Source: Terrabacter sp. Ter38
GTDB taxonomy: Bacteria > Actinomycetota > Actinomycetes > Actinomycetales > Dermatophilaceae
Length of the DNA: 64,000 nt
Assembly: GCF_024519435.1 (NCBI RefSeq)
Contig: NZ_JALJRZ010000009.1
Location: 62,001 to 126,000 of the forward strand
Direction of reading: 5' to 3'
The notes beneath the pieces are model-generated. The model searched no databases and had not been told where the DNA came from. It saw nothing but the letters and a program-made list of their open reading frames with translations. Of the stretch, positions 1 to 9,447 are shown piece by piece. A program made the translations under genes and the position numbers. The stretch's first letter is position 1, and each line of letters starts with the position of its first letter.

Positions 1-480
1 AAGTACCTCGTCGACACGCTGCCGCTGCACGAGCACGACCTCGCCGTCAACGGCGGGGACCGGGACGCGACCGTGGAGGCGATGATCACGGCAGCCGTCG
101 AGCGGATGTACTCCGAGATGGAGGAGAACCGCTTCCTCGAGGTGACCTACCAGGGCGGCGACAAGGAGATCCTCTACTTCAAGGACTTCAACTCGGGCGC
201 GATGATCCAGAACATCGTCGACCGTGCCAAGAAGCTGGCGATCAAGGACTTCCTGACGACCGGCCAGAAGGGCATCCGCGTCGAGCACCTCCTCGCCAGC
301 TGCGTCGACGAGTTCAAGGAGAACGAGGACCTGCCCAACACGACCAACCCCGACGACTGGGCACGGATCAGCGGCAAGAAGGGCGAGCGGATCGTCTACA
401 TCCGCACGCTGCTCAAGGGCAAGGACGGCACCGAGCCCGGCCGGTCCATCGCAACGGCCAACACGGGTCAGTACCTCTGA
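1..480 (+). CDS. arc: Proteasome-associated AAA ATPase ARC/Mpa (C-terminal part)
   Basis: The gene enters from the left edge in frame 1, so only the last 159 residues are present. ARC/Mpa is the hexameric AAA+ unfoldase that recognises Pup-tagged proteins and feeds them into the 20S proteasome. What is visible is the end of the ATPase module, with the segment [16 protein letters not shown], and then the tail ending GQYL. The C-terminal Gln-Tyr-Leu is the family's proteasome-docking signature. Its partners pup, prcB, prcA, dop and pafA follow within 12 kb. The Walker motifs and coiled coil lie outside the window. Identity is very likely; the start is unseen. Confidence 0.93.
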   Translation, partial: KYLVDTLPLHEHDLAVNGGDRDATVEAMITAAVERMYSEMEENRFLEVTYQGGDKEILYFKDFNSGAMIQNIVDRAKKLAIKDFLTTGQKGIRVEHLLASCVDEFKENEDLPNTTNPDDWARISGKKGERIVYIRTLLKGKDGTEPGRSIATANTGQYL

Positions 481-517
481 GAGCGCGCGCATGCCGTGTG
501 GCCCGGTTGCCCCGGCA

Positions 518-568
518 ACACGTGGCCTCTCGACGGGGTTGAGGCGGCCACACGTGGCCTCTCGACGG
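518..568. repeat. 19-bp direct repeat pair downstream of arc
   Basis: The sequence ACACGTGGCCTCTCGACGG occurs at 518-536 and again at 550-568, a period of 32 bp. An outer arm CGTGTGGCC near 494-502 can pair with GGCCACACG at 547-555, so the region may also fold as the arc transcription terminator. No protein is encoded in the gap 481-579. Confidence 0.7.
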
Positions 569-579
569 TGGGGGGCTCG

Positions 580-978
580 CTAGCTGCGCTCGTGCGGCGC
601 GCGGGCCCGGCGGACTGCGTACGCCCCGACGGCGCGCCAGCCCAGCAGGAAGAGCGCCAGCACGACCGAGGCGACCACGACGAAGCTGAGGGCCGTGCCC
701 GACCCGACCGCGTGCCGCAGCAGCATGCCGACGAGGACGGTCGCGAACCAGACGGTCACGCCGGGCGCGACGTCGAGCGGCCAGGACCGGCGCACGACCC
801 GCACGACGAGCCAGCCGATTCCGGTCCCGACGAGGAAGGGCCAGGCCGTCGACAGGACACCGAGCACCGGGCTCGACTCGTCGTGGCTCGCCCGACCGAC
901 AGCGGCGAAGACGAGCACGAGCGCGACGTCGAGCAGCAGCGCGACCGCGGGGCGGCGCCACCAGGCAGGTCGGCTCAT
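580..978 (-). CDS. DUF3054 family integral membrane protein
   Basis: This is a 132-residue protein with four hydrophobic segments, roughly residues 10-27, 38-60, 70-88 and 96-118. It is short and basic at both ends. The pattern and length fit the actinobacterial DUF3054 family, whose function is unknown. Its ATG overlaps the stop of the upstream PRPP synthetase gene by four bases (ATGA), so the two are probably translationally coupled and cotranscribed. No catalytic motif is visible. Confidence 0.75.
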   Translation of the reverse strand: MSRPAWWRRPAVALLLDVALVLVFAAVGRASHDESSPVLGVLSTAWPFLVGTGIGWLVVRVVRRSWPLDVAPGVTVWFATVLVGMLLRHAVGSGTALSFVVVASVVLALFLLGWRAVGAYAVRRARAPHERS

Positions 979-1964
979 GAGGGCGTGTCGAAGGGGAGCC
1001 TGGCCTGCGGCGGCGCGTGGGTGGGGTCGACGCCCTCGAAGAGCGAGCTCACCGAGCGGCCGTGGTGGATCCGGCTGATCGCCTCGGCGAAGAGGGCCGA
1101 CACGGACCGCACCTTGAGCTCGGGCCAGCCGTCCGGAGCCGGGACGGTGTCGGTCGTGACGACCTCGGTGACGAAGGGATGGTCGCGCAGCCGCTCGACG
1201 GCCTTGCCGGCAAAGAGGCCGTGGGTGCAGACGATCGCGGCCTCGGTCGCGCCGGCGTCCTTGAGGCGGTCCATCAGCTCGAGCATCGAGCCGCCCGTCG
1301 CGATCTCGTCGTCGAGGATGATCGCGCGGCGACCCGAGACGTCGCCGACGATGGAGTCGATGACCACGCGGTCGTCGGCCACCCGCTGCTTCGAGCCCGC
1401 CGCGACGGGCAGCCCGAGCAGGCGGGCGAACTGGGTCGCGACCTTGGCGTTGCCGAGGTCGGGGCTGACGACGATCGAGCCGCCCAGGTCGTTGTCGCGG
1501 AAGTGGTCCGCGAGCACCCCGATCGCCGTCAGGTGGTCGACGGGCGTCGAGAAGAAGCCGTGAACCTGGGGAGCATGGAGGGCCATGGTGAGGACCCGGT
1601 GGCAGCCGGCCGTCGAGATCATGTCGGCCACGAGCCGTCCGCCGAGGGAGATGCGCGAGGCGTCCTTCTTGTCGGAGCGGGCGTAGGCGTAGTGCGGCAT
1701 GACCGCCGTGATCTGAGCCGCCGAGGCGCCGCGCGCCGCGTCGATCATGAGGAGCAGCTCCATGAGGTGCTCCTGCGTCGGCGGCACGAGCGGCTGGACG
1801 ATGTAGACGTCGCGCTGGCGGCAGTTGGCGAGCAGCTGTGCCTGCAGGCAGTCGTTGCTGAACCGCTTGATGTCGACGGGGGACCGGGTCACCCCGAGAT
1901 GGGAGCAGATCCGGTCGGCCAGGGCGGGGTGCGCCGAGCCGCTGAACACGACGACATCGTTCAC
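975..1964 (-). CDS. prs: Ribose-phosphate pyrophosphokinase
   Basis: The enzyme makes PRPP from ribose 5-phosphate and ATP for nucleotide, His and Trp synthesis. The protein (329 aa) begins VNDVVVFSGSAHPALA and contains an N-terminal flexible-loop region (HYAYARSDKK) and a PRPP-binding loop reading LDDEIATGGSM. The usual family loop is VDDMIDTGGT, so this looks like the second, less studied actinobacterial Prs subfamily. I chose the GTG at 1964, preceded by GAGGG, over an upstream in-frame ATG at 2069 that would run into the esterase gene. It sits in a minus-strand operon with the esterase upstream and DUF3054 downstream. Confidence 0.88.
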   Translation of the reverse strand: MNDVVVFSGSAHPALADRICSHLGVTRSPVDIKRFSNDCLQAQLLANCRQRDVYIVQPLVPPTQEHLMELLLMIDAARGASAAQITAVMPHYAYARSDKKDASRISLGGRLVADMISTAGCHRVLTMALHAPQVHGFFSTPVDHLTAIGVLADHFRDNDLGGSIVVSPDLGNAKVATQFARLLGLPVAAGSKQRVADDRVVIDSIVGDVSGRRAIILDDEIATGGSMLELMDRLKDAGATEAAIVCTHGLFAGKAVERLRDHPFVTEVVTTDTVPAPDGWPELKVRSVSALFAEAISRIHHGRSVSSLFEGVDPTHAPPQARLPFDTPS

Positions 1965-2004
1965 TTCGAGACCATCCCTCACGAGACTCGCGTGCGTTCG
2001 CAGA

Positions 2005-3003
2005 CTATCCGACCGTTCCCGGTCGCGCGTGCCGGGCGACCCACCGGGCGAGCTCCGCGCGAGCGGCACCGCCGACCCGGGTGGCCCCGGGAAAGCTCAT
2101 GAAGCCGTGCGGTACGCGAGGGTAGTTGGTGTGCTGAACCTCGACGCCGGCCGCTCGGAGGGCCTCGGCATAGGCCGTCCCCTCGTCGCGGAGCGGGTCG
2201 AGGTCGGCCGTCTGGACGAGCGTCGCGGGCAGTCCCCTGAGGTCCTCCGCGTGCAGCGGTGACACGAGAGGGTCGAGCGGGTCGAGGGCGGCGTCACCGT
2301 CACCGAGGTAGTGCGCGAGGAACGCGTCCATGTCGCTGCGCGTGAGGATCGGCGCAGCCGAGTGCTGGGTCACCGACGGTGAGCTCATCGTCGCGTCGAC
2401 GGCCGGGTAGACGAGGGCCTCGTAGGCCACGTCGGCCCCACCCTCGGAACGGAGCACCTGGGCGGCCACGGCCGCGAGGTTGCCGCCGGCCGAGTCACCG
2501 GCGAGACCGAGACCGGTGTGCCGGATGCCGTCACCGGCCGCATCGGAGGCGGCCCAACGGGCGGCATCGATGCAGTCGTGGGCCGCCTGGGGCGCGCGGT
2601 GCTCCGGGGCGAGACGGTAGTCGACGTTGAGCACGGTCACTCGGGCCCGGTCGGCGATCCAGGCGCAGATCGGGTCGTATCCCCGCGTGTTGCCGAGCAC
2701 CCAGCCGCCTCCGTGGAACCACAGCATCGCGGGAAGGGCTTCATCTGCGGCGTCCCGCGGACGGTAGGTGCGGACGTCGACGGAGTGGCCATCCCGCGCG
2801 GCGAAGCTCGTCCCTGCGATCTCGACCCCGGCGGGTACGGGACCCGTGACCCACGTGAAGGGCAGGCGCGCAGGCGCGAACCATGCTCTGCTGCGGGCGA
2901 TCTCGTCCCCGCTGAGCATCCGGGACCCGTCGCGCGTGCGGCTCAGCACGCGGGCGAGCAGCTTGGTGCGCAGAGGCATGTCCCACGAGTCGGTGACCGT
3001 CAC
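2005..3003 (-). CDS. Alpha/beta hydrolase, hormone-sensitive-lipase-type esterase
   Basis: This predicted cytoplasmic carboxylesterase (332 aa) has the HSL oxyanion motif HGGGW, the nucleophile elbow GDSAGG, an acidic residue in the LVQTADLDPLRDEG segment and a catalytic His in VPHGF. Together these form the Ser-Asp-His triad. The start is placed at GTG 3003 (VTVTDSWDM); ATG 2979 is an alternative. Any longer start would overlap the divergent membrane-protein gene at 3109. It lies 40 bp upstream of prs and may be cotranscribed with it. The substrate is unknown. Confidence 0.85.
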   Translation of the reverse strand: MTVTDSWDMPLRTKLLARVLSRTRDGSRMLSGDEIARSRAWFAPARLPFTWVTGPVPAGVEIAGTSFAARDGHSVDVRTYRPRDAADEALPAMLWFHGGGWVLGNTRGYDPICAWIADRARVTVLNVDYRLAPEHRAPQAAHDCIDAARWAASDAAGDGIRHTGLGLAGDSAGGNLAAVAAQVLRSEGGADVAYEALVYPAVDATMSSPSVTQHSAAPILTRSDMDAFLAHYLGDGDAALDPLDPLVSPLHAEDLRGLPATLVQTADLDPLRDEGTAYAEALRAAGVEVQHTNYPRVPHGFMSFPGATRVGGAARAELARWVARHARPGTVG

Positions 3004-3108
3004 GGCGCCAGTCTCGCACCGCTCGCTGATGGTCGGCGCGCCGGGCGCCCTGACGCCCGCCCGGCGACGCTGCGGCCATTCGGGCCGCACCTCAGGCAGG
3101 ATTGGCCC

Positions 3109-5757
3109 ATGCCCGGCGACTCGGAGAGGACGCAGCCCCCCACGGACGGGGCCGTCTCCCGACCCACCGAGGCCTCGGACGACACCACGGGGGAGACCAT
3201 GCGCCGGACGGCGGAGCACGAGCAGGACCAGGCCGAGGAGCGTGAGGAGCACGCAGACGCGACGGTGGGGGATCCGGTCTCCGAGGCCGGAGATGACGCC
3301 GGAGATGACGCCGACGCCGGAGCCGGAGCCGACGCCGCAGCCGACGCCAGAGACGACGCCGGCGCCGGCGCCGCGACCGGTGACGGCGGCCTGCCCGGGG
3401 TCGAGGTCATCGAGCCGCCCATCCCCGAACGGGTGCGCCGCCCCGTCGACGGCGTGCGCCTGGCCGCGGCCGTCGTGTTCCTCGTGCTCGGTCTCGTCGC
3501 GGCCGACATCGCCTCAGGCACGCGCGGTGCGGTCGAGCAGGACCTCACCGATGCGACGAGCGGGCTGCCCCGGCTGCTGCTCACGCTCCTCGGTTGGATG
3601 AGCGGCATCGGCGTCCTGCTCCTGCCGATCGGCGTGGGCGCGGACCTGCTCGTGCGCCGTCGTCCCATGCAGCTCATCCAGGCGCTCGGTGCCGCTGTCG
3701 TCGGCGGCGTCCTCGTCATCGTGCTCGCCGTCCTCGTCCAGTCGGGCAACGGCGGTTTCCTCACCGACGTGCTGACCCGGCCCACGGCCACGGGCCGCAC
3801 CGGTCCGCTCGACATCGTCATCGTCTCGATGGTCGCGCTGCTCACCGTCGCCGACATCTCCGGCCGCAAGTGGATCTCGCCGATCGCGACGGTCGTCGTC
3901 ATCGCGACGCTCGTCACGACCCTGCTCTCGGGGGCCATGACCCTCGCGGCCCTCGTCAGCTCGCTCCTGCTCGGATGGATCGTCGGCCTCGCCTTCCGCC
4001 TCGCCTTCGGCGTGACCTCCACCCGCCCACCGGGGGTGGACGTGGCCGCGGTGCTCGTCTCGGGCGGTGTGCCGCTGACCCGCCTCGAGCTCTTCGACGC
4101 CAACGATGCCGGGGACCGCCGCTACATCGGGACCACCCACGACGGAACGCTCGACGTGCACGTCATCGACCGCGACACCTTCGGGCTCGCCTCGGGTCGC
4201 CGCCTGCTGCGCGTGCTGCGGCTGCGGAGCGGCTTCACCAGACCGCCTGCACTGACGCTGCGCTCCGAGATCGAGCACCGGACCCTGATGGGTCTCGCGT
4301 TGCACGACGCCGGCATCCGCGCCCCCCGGCCGGTCGCGGTGTCCGAGGTCGGTCCGTTCTCTGCGGTCATCGCCTACGACGAGCCGCAGGGCGTCCCGCT
4401 CACCGAGGTCGACGGTGACCTCGACGACGCTCGTCTCGCTGCGATCTGGCGGCTCGCAGCCACCTTGCACCGACGTCGCATCGTGCACCGCCAGCTCGGA
4501 CCGTCGGCGATCCTCGTCGACGACCACGGACGGGTCGCCCTGTCCCGGCTCGGCAGCGGGGACGTCGCGGCCGACGACATCAGCCTGCGCATCGACCTCG
4601 CTCAGCTGCTCACGACGGTGGCCCTGGCCGTCGGCCCCGAGCGGACCGTGGACTCGGCCGTGGCAGCCCTCGGCGAGGACGCCGTCCTGCGGGCCGTTCC
4701 CGTGCTCCAGCCGGTCGCCCTGAGTCCCGACGCGCGTGTGGCGCTCAAGCAGTCCAAGTCGGTCATGGGGGAGCTGCGCGAGCGGCTCGTCGCCCTGCGC
4801 CCCAAGGCCGAGGCCGTCGAGCCCGTCCAGCTGCGTCGCATCACGGCGCGCGGCGTCGTCACCCTGCTCGGTGGGGGCATCGCCGGCTACCTGCTCCTGA
4901 CGCAGCTCGCGCAGGTCGACCTCGGCCAGGTGGTCAGCACGGCCGACTGGCGCTGGGCCGCCCTGGTGGCGCTCTTCGCGGCCGCCACCTTCGCGGGCGC
5001 CTCCATCGCGCTCGCAGGCGCCGTCCAGATCCACCTGAGGTTCATCCGGACCTACATGACGCAGCTCGCCGTGGCCTTCAGCGGCCTCGTGGCCCCGGCT
5101 GCTGTCGGCAACATCGCGCTCAACACCCGCTACCTGCAGACCTCCGGCCTCTCCCCGACGATCGCCGGCGCCAGCGTCGGCGTCGCCCAAGTCGCCCAGT
5201 TCTGCTCGTACTTCGTCCTGCTCGTCATCTCCGGTGTCCTGGCCGGCACTGGACCGGCCGTCTCGTTCAGCCCCTCACCGGTCCTCGTCGCGGCCATCCT
5301 CGTCGTCGTCATCCTCGCCCTCGGGCTGCTGGCCCTGCCGAAGGTGCGCGCGCTGCTCACCGACCGCGTGCTCCCACAGGTCAAGTCCGCCGTCCCGCAG
5401 GTCCTCGCGGTCCTCCAGCACCCGGTCAAGCTCGCGCAGCTGCTCGGCGGCGCTCTCGTGCTCGACATGTCGTTCGTCGCCGCGCTCGTGTGCGCCACGA
5501 GGGCCTTCGGTGACGACGCTCCGGTCGCAGCCATCGCCGTCGTCTACTTCGCCGGCGCCATCGTCGGCTCGGCGGTCCCGACGCCCGGTGGCCTGGGTGG
5601 CATCGAGGCCGCGATGTCCTTCGGGCTCATCTCCATCGGCGTCGACAGCGGCACCGCCGTCTCGTCCGTCCTGCTCTACCGGCTCGCGACATACTGGCTG
5701 CCGATCCCGTTCGGGTGGTTCTCGCTCAACCGGCTGCAGAAGGTCGGGGCCATCTAG
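3109..5757 (+). CDS. Membrane flippase-like protein with embedded pseudokinase domain
   Basis: This 882-residue protein has four parts. Residues 1-115 are an Asp/Ala/Glu-rich, probably disordered cytoplasmic tail. Residues about 120-300 are a multi-helix membrane domain. Residues about 310-570 resemble a protein or aminoglycoside kinase fold. Residues about 585-870 are a lysylphosphatidylglycerol-synthase/UPF0104 (YbhN, AglD, MprF-flippase-like) membrane domain, including PTPGGLGGIEA. The kinase part has HRQLGPSAI at 460-468 where HRDLKPSN is expected, and SRLG at 479-482 where DFG is expected. The catalytic Asp, Asn and metal Asp are therefore all missing, so it is probably a binding or regulatory pseudokinase. 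The ATG at 3109 is preceded by GGCAGG. Lipid transport or flipping is an inference from the family. Confidence 0.8.
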   Translation: MPGDSERTQPPTDGAVSRPTEASDDTTGETMRRTAEHEQDQAEEREEHADATVGDPVSEAGDDAGDDADAGAGADAAADARDDAGAGAATGDGGLPGVEVIEPPIPERVRRPVDGVRLAAAVVFLVLGLVAADIASGTRGAVEQDLTDATSGLPRLLLTLLGWMSGIGVLLLPIGVGADLLVRRRPMQLIQALGAAVVGGVLVIVLAVLVQSGNGGFLTDVLTRPTATGRTGPLDIVIVSMVALLTVADISGRKWISPIATVVVIATLVTTLLSGAMTLAALVSSLLLGWIVGLAFRLAFGVTSTRPPGVDVAAVLVSGGVPLTRLELFDANDAGDRRYIGTTHDGTLDVHVIDRDTFGLASGRRLLRVLRLRSGFTRPPALTLRSEIEHRTLMGLALHDAGIRAPRPVAVSEVGPFSAVIAYDEPQGVPLTEVDGDLDDARLAAIWRLAATLHRRRIVHRQLGPSAILVDDHGRVALSRLGSGDVAADDISLRIDLAQLLTTVALAVGPERTVDSAVAALGEDAVLRAVPVLQPVALSPDARVALKQSKSVMGELRERLVALRPKAEAVEPVQLRRITARGVVTLLGGGIAGYLLLTQLAQVDLGQVVSTADWRWAALVALFAAATFAGASIALAGAVQIHLRFIRTYMTQLAVAFSGLVAPAAVGNIALNTRYLQTSGLSPTIAGASVGVAQVAQFCSYFVLLVISGVLAGTGPAVSFSPSPVLVAAILVVVILALGLLALPKVRALLTDRVLPQVKSAVPQVLAVLQHPVKLAQLLGGALVLDMSFVAALVCATRAFGDDAPVAAIAVVYFAGAIVGSAVPTPGGLGGIEAAMSFGLISIGVDSGTAVSSVLLYRLATYWLPIPFGWFSLNRLQKVGAI

Positions 5758-5824
5758 CCGCGGCCGGACGGCATACGCCCTCGGTCCGGAGGAGTCCGGA
5801 CGCGGCGTGCGCGGTCGGGACGGT

Positions 5825-5830
5825 TATCGT
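5825..5830 (+). promoter_or_regulatory. -10 element TATCGT for leaderless dop
   Basis: TATCGT fits the actinobacterial TANNNT -10 consensus and ends six bases before the dop ATG at 5837. There is no Shine-Dalgarno sequence in between. This predicts a transcript that begins at the start codon. Confidence 0.5.
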
Positions 5831-5836
5831 CGGGCC

Positions 5837-7357
5837 ATGACGGTGCGGCGGATCATGGGGCTCGAGACCGAGTACGGCATCTCCGTGCCCGGCGACCCGA
5901 TGGCCAACCCGATGTTCCTGTCGGGCCAGGTCATCAGCGTGTACGCAGCCGCGCAGGGGATCCGGTCCAACCAGTCGAGCTGGGACTACGCCTTCGAGGA
6001 CCCGCTGCGCGACGCGCGCGGCTGGCAGCTCGACCGGCAGACCGCCGACCCGAGCCAGCTGACCGACGTCGAGGACCCGACGCTCGCCAACGTCGTGCTG
6101 ACCAACGGCGCCCGCTACTACGTCGACCACGCCCACCCCGAGTACAGCTCTCCCGAGGTCACCCTGCCGCGCGACGCCGTGACCTGGGACCGGGCGGGCG
6201 ACGCGATCGCGCTCGAGTCGGTGCGCCTGCTCGCCGCCCGTCCCGGGCAGCCACCGGTCAACCTCTACAAGAACAACGCCGACGGCAAGGGCCAGTCCTA
6301 CGGCACGCACGAGAACTACCTCATGCCGCGGCGCACCCCCTTCCCCGAGATCGTGCGACACCTCATCCCGTTCTTCGTCACGCGTCAGGTCGTCTGCGGT
6401 GCCGGCCGGGTCGGGATCGGCGTCGACAGCAGGGGAGCGGGCTACCAGATCTCCCAGCGTGCAGACTTCTTCGAGACCGAGGTCGGCCTCGAGACGACCC
6501 TCAAGCGCCCGATCATCAACACCCGCGACGAGCCGCACGCCGTGGCCGACCGCTACCGGCGCCTCCACGTGATCATCGGCGACGCGAACCACCTCGACGT
6601 CGCGACCCTCCTCAAGACCGGCACGACCTCGCTCGTGCTCGGGATGATCGAGGACGGCCATCTCACCGAGGACTGGTCGGTGCGCCGACCGGTCGCCGCT
6701 CTCCAGACCGTCTCACACGACCCGGCGCTCACCGCCACCGTCGAGCTCGTCGACGGACGCAGGGTGACGGCGCTCGACCTCCAGTGGATGTACCTCGAGG
6801 CCGCGCGCGCCTGGCTCGACCGGCGTGGCGACGACCCCGAGGCGGAGGCGACCGCCGAGGTCATGGGCCTGTGGGAGGAGGTCCTCACCGGTCTGGGGCG
6901 CGACGTCATGTCGTGTGCAGCCCTGCTCGACTGGGTCGCCAAGCTGCAGCTGCTCGAGGGCTATCGGGCCCGTGACGGCCTGGCCTGGGACGACCACCGC
7001 CTCGCGGCCATCGACATCCAGTGGGCTGACGTCCGCCCCGAGAAGGGACTCGTCCACCGCCTGCGCGACCGCGGGCTGCTCCGCGACCTCGTGACGCCCG
7101 AGGAGGTCAAGGCGGCCCAGACGACGCCGCCGGAGGACACGCGCGCGTGGTTCCGCGGCGAGTGCGTTCGCCGCTTCACCGGCCAGGTCTTCTCGGCCAG
7201 CTGGGACTCGGTCGTCTTCGACGTACCGGGTCGGGCCAGCCTCCAGCGGGTCCCCATCCTCGAGCCGGAGCGGGGCACCCGGGCCCAGGTCGGCACGCTG
7301 CTCGAGCAGAGCGCCGACGTGGGCGAGCTGCTCCGCGGCCTGGCCACGCCCGACTAG
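5837..7357 (+). CDS. dop: Pup deamidase/depupylase
   Basis: Dop converts the C-terminal Gln of Pup to Glu and cleaves Pup from modified proteins. The 506-residue length matches the family. The N-terminus MGLETEYGIS carries the ATP/Mg-binding Glu residues of the glutamine-synthetase-like fold. Residues 40-75 form the 'Dop loop' that PafA lacks. D97 in NGARYYVDHAHPEYSS aligns with the catalytic Asp. The gene is separated from pup by 132 bp and probably has its own leaderless promoter. It differs from the paralogue pafA at 10970, which has no Dop-loop insertion. Confidence 0.95.
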   Translation: MTVRRIMGLETEYGISVPGDPMANPMFLSGQVISVYAAAQGIRSNQSSWDYAFEDPLRDARGWQLDRQTADPSQLTDVEDPTLANVVLTNGARYYVDHAHPEYSSPEVTLPRDAVTWDRAGDAIALESVRLLAARPGQPPVNLYKNNADGKGQSYGTHENYLMPRRTPFPEIVRHLIPFFVTRQVVCGAGRVGIGVDSRGAGYQISQRADFFETEVGLETTLKRPIINTRDEPHAVADRYRRLHVIIGDANHLDVATLLKTGTTSLVLGMIEDGHLTEDWSVRRPVAALQTVSHDPALTATVELVDGRRVTALDLQWMYLEAARAWLDRRGDDPEAEATAEVMGLWEEVLTGLGRDVMSCAALLDWVAKLQLLEGYRARDGLAWDDHRLAAIDIQWADVRPEKGLVHRLRDRGLLRDLVTPEEVKAAQTTPPEDTRAWFRGECVRRFTGQVFSASWDSVVFDVPGRASLQRVPILEPERGTRAQVGTLLEQSADVGELLRGLATPD

Positions 7358-7489
7358 GACGGTTCCCGGGCACCGCCGTGAGCAGCGCCGGGGGAGAGGC
7401 GCGTCCACCGTCGGTGGCGGGTGCTCGGACCACGGGGCGCGCACGGGTTAGGGTCGGGGGACGAGGTCGTCCACGTCTGGGAGGTAGCC

Positions 7490-7696
7490 ATGCCGGGTCA
7501 GGAGCACGTCAAGCCGCAGCGTCGTGACGAGGAGCCGCCGGAGACACCGGAGGCACCTCCGACGGCGCCCGCCGGCGCTGCCGTCAAGGAGGGCCTGTCC
7601 GACGACATCGACAGCGTCCTCGACGAGATCGACGGTGTCCTCGAGTCGAACGCCGAGGAGTTCGTCCGCGGTTTCGTCCAGAAGGGCGGCCAGTGA
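7490..7696 (+). CDS. pup: Prokaryotic ubiquitin-like protein Pup
   Basis: Pup is a 68-residue, largely disordered, acidic protein that is conjugated to lysines as a degradation tag. The C-terminus is ...VQKGGQ, so it is the Gln form that requires Dop before PafA can use it. The central part, from [17 protein letters not shown] onward, is the helix that binds the ARC coiled coil. The ATG follows a strong GGGAGGT ribosome-binding site. The stop overlaps the prcB start (GTGA), coupling translation of tag and protease. Confidence 0.97.
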   Translation: MPGQEHVKPQRRDEEPPETPEAPPTAPAGAAVKEGLSDDIDSVLDEIDGVLESNAEEFVRGFVQKGGQ

Positions 7697-8526
7697 CCCA
7701 GTGGTCCACGGGGCGGCCTCGGCGCCTGGACGACGCGTTCCTCAGCGCGGGGTCATCGTCCTTCAGCGAGTTCGTCTCCGCCTACCGTCCTGAGCTGCTC
7801 CCTTCGGGTCGACGCCTGCCCTCCGGGGCGAGCATCGAGGCGCCGCACGGGACGACCATCGTCTCGCTGCTCTTCGACGGGGGTGTCGTCATGGCCGGCG
7901 ACCGTCGCGCCACCATGGGCAACGTCATCGCCAACCGGGACATGGAGAAGGTCTTCGCCGCCGACGACTACAGCGTGGTCGGGATCGCCGGCACGGCCGG
8001 GATCGCGATCGAGCTCGTCCGGCTCTACCAGGTCGAGCTCGAGCACTACGAGAAGATCGAGGGCGCCATCATGTCGCTCGAGGGCAAGGCCAACCGCCTC
8101 GCCTCGATGATCCGGGGCAACCTCTCCCTCGCCATGCAGGGCCTCACCGTCGTCCCGACGTATGCCGGCTTCGACCTCGAGTCGGCCACCGGACGGATCT
8201 ACTCCTACGACGTCACGGGTGGCTGCTACATCGAGGGTGGCCACCACTCGACCGGGTCGGGCTCCGTCTTCGCCCGCGGCGCCCTCAAGAAGCTGTGGCG
8301 GCCGGGTCTCGAGGAGCAGCAGGCCGTGTCGGTCGCCATCGAGGCGCTCTACGACGCGGCCGACGACGACTCCGCCACCGGCGGCCCCGACCTCGGCCGC
8401 CAGATCTGGCCGACCGTCGCCGTCGTCGACCACTCCGGCGCCCGGTTCGTGCCGGCCGACGTCCTCGAGGGGCACGTGCAGCGTGTCGTGGCATCCCGTC
8501 GCGACAACCCGGGAGGTGCCCGATGA
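7693..8526 (+). CDS. prcB: 20S proteasome beta subunit
   Basis: This is the catalytic subunit of the bacterial 20S proteasome (277 aa). A 53-residue propeptide ends HG, and cleavage before T54 in GTTIVSLLF exposes the N-terminal threonine nucleophile. The [10 protein letters not shown] segment is typical of beta subunits. GTG is the start and overlaps pup by four bases; the stop overlaps prcA by four bases (ATGA). The three genes therefore form one coupled unit. Confidence 0.96.
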   Translation: MTQWSTGRPRRLDDAFLSAGSSSFSEFVSAYRPELLPSGRRLPSGASIEAPHGTTIVSLLFDGGVVMAGDRRATMGNVIANRDMEKVFAADDYSVVGIAGTAGIAIELVRLYQVELEHYEKIEGAIMSLEGKANRLASMIRGNLSLAMQGLTVVPTYAGFDLESATGRIYSYDVTGGCYIEGGHHSTGSGSVFARGALKKLWRPGLEEQQAVSVAIEALYDAADDDSATGGPDLGRQIWPTVAVVDHSGARFVPADVLEGHVQRVVASRRDNPGGAR

Positions 8527-9335
8527 GCATGCCGTTCTACGTCCCGCCCGAGCAGGTCATGAAGGACCGGGCCGACTTCGCGCGCAAGGGGATCGCGCGT
8601 GGACGTTCGGTCATCGTCGTCGGCTACGACCGCGGCATCGCCTTCGTCGCCGAGAACCCGTCGCGGGCCCTGCACAAGGTGTCCGAGATCTACGACCGCA
8701 TCGCCTTCGCCGCGGTCGGTCGCTACAACGAGTTCGAGAGCCTGCGGGTCGCCGGCATCCGGTATGCCGACCTGCGCGGCTACTCCTACGACCGCACCGA
8801 CGTCACGGCGCGGGCCCTCGCCAACACGTACGCCCAGACGCTCGGCGCGGTGTTCACCCAGGAGTCCAAGCCGTTCGAGATCGAGATCGTCGTGGCCGAG
8901 GTCGGGGTCGACAGCGACGCCGACCAGATCTTCCGGCTCACCTACGACGGGTCGGTCGCCGACGAGCAGGGCTTCGTGGCCATGGGTGGTGCCAGCGACG
9001 CCGCCGAGGAGCGTCTCGGTACCGGGTGGCGGCCGGGCATGACCCTCGCCGAGGTCCTGCGACTGGCCGTCGACGTGCTCGGCGCCGGCGAGAACGGCGA
9101 GCGCCGCGCCCTCGACGAGGGCCAGCTCGAGGTGGCGGTGCTCGACCGCGACCGTCCCCGCCGCTCGTTCCGGCGCATCGTCGGTCCGTTGCTGACGAGG
9201 CTGCTGGGGGAGACGCCCGCACCCGCCGATGCATCTGCGGGCGCGGGTGGGACGGAGCCCGCTGCAGGCGACGGCGGTCCGGCGAGCTCAGGCGGTTCCG
9301 TGGACGGTCCCGGATCCCCGACACCACCGGGCTGA
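8523..9335 (+). CDS. prcA: 20S proteasome alpha subunit
   Basis: The protein (270 aa) forms the outer gating rings that dock the ARC ATPase. The N-terminus [23 protein letters not shown] is the typical gate sequence, and the fold core includes [19 protein letters not shown]. The last 50 residues or so are a Gly/Ala/Pro/Ser-rich tail, longer and of lower complexity than in mycobacteria. The ATG overlaps the prcB stop. A strong hairpin terminator follows 28 bp after the stop. Confidence 0.95.
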   Translation: MSMPFYVPPEQVMKDRADFARKGIARGRSVIVVGYDRGIAFVAENPSRALHKVSEIYDRIAFAAVGRYNEFESLRVAGIRYADLRGYSYDRTDVTARALANTYAQTLGAVFTQESKPFEIEIVVAEVGVDSDADQIFRLTYDGSVADEQGFVAMGGASDAAEERLGTGWRPGMTLAEVLRLAVDVLGAGENGERRALDEGQLEVAVLDRDRPRRSFRRIVGPLLTRLLGETPAPADASAGAGGTEPAAGDGGPASSGGSVDGPGSPTPPG

Positions 9336-9363
9336 CGACCAGGCACCGACTCGTGGTGCACAG

Positions 9364-9400
9364 ACGAAGGCCGCCCACCGAGATGGTGGGCGGCCTTCGT
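9364..9400. terminator. Bidirectional hairpin terminator between prcA and the DivIVA-like gene
   Basis: A perfect 16-bp stem, ACGAAGGCCGCCCACC with its complement, closes a 5-nt loop (GAGAT). It lies between the convergent ends of prcA and the minus-strand DivIVA-type gene. Confidence 0.85.
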
Positions 9401-9447
9401 GTCGCGCGGTGTGCCGTGACCCCGGCTCCGGGGCCGAGGCGGGTGCG

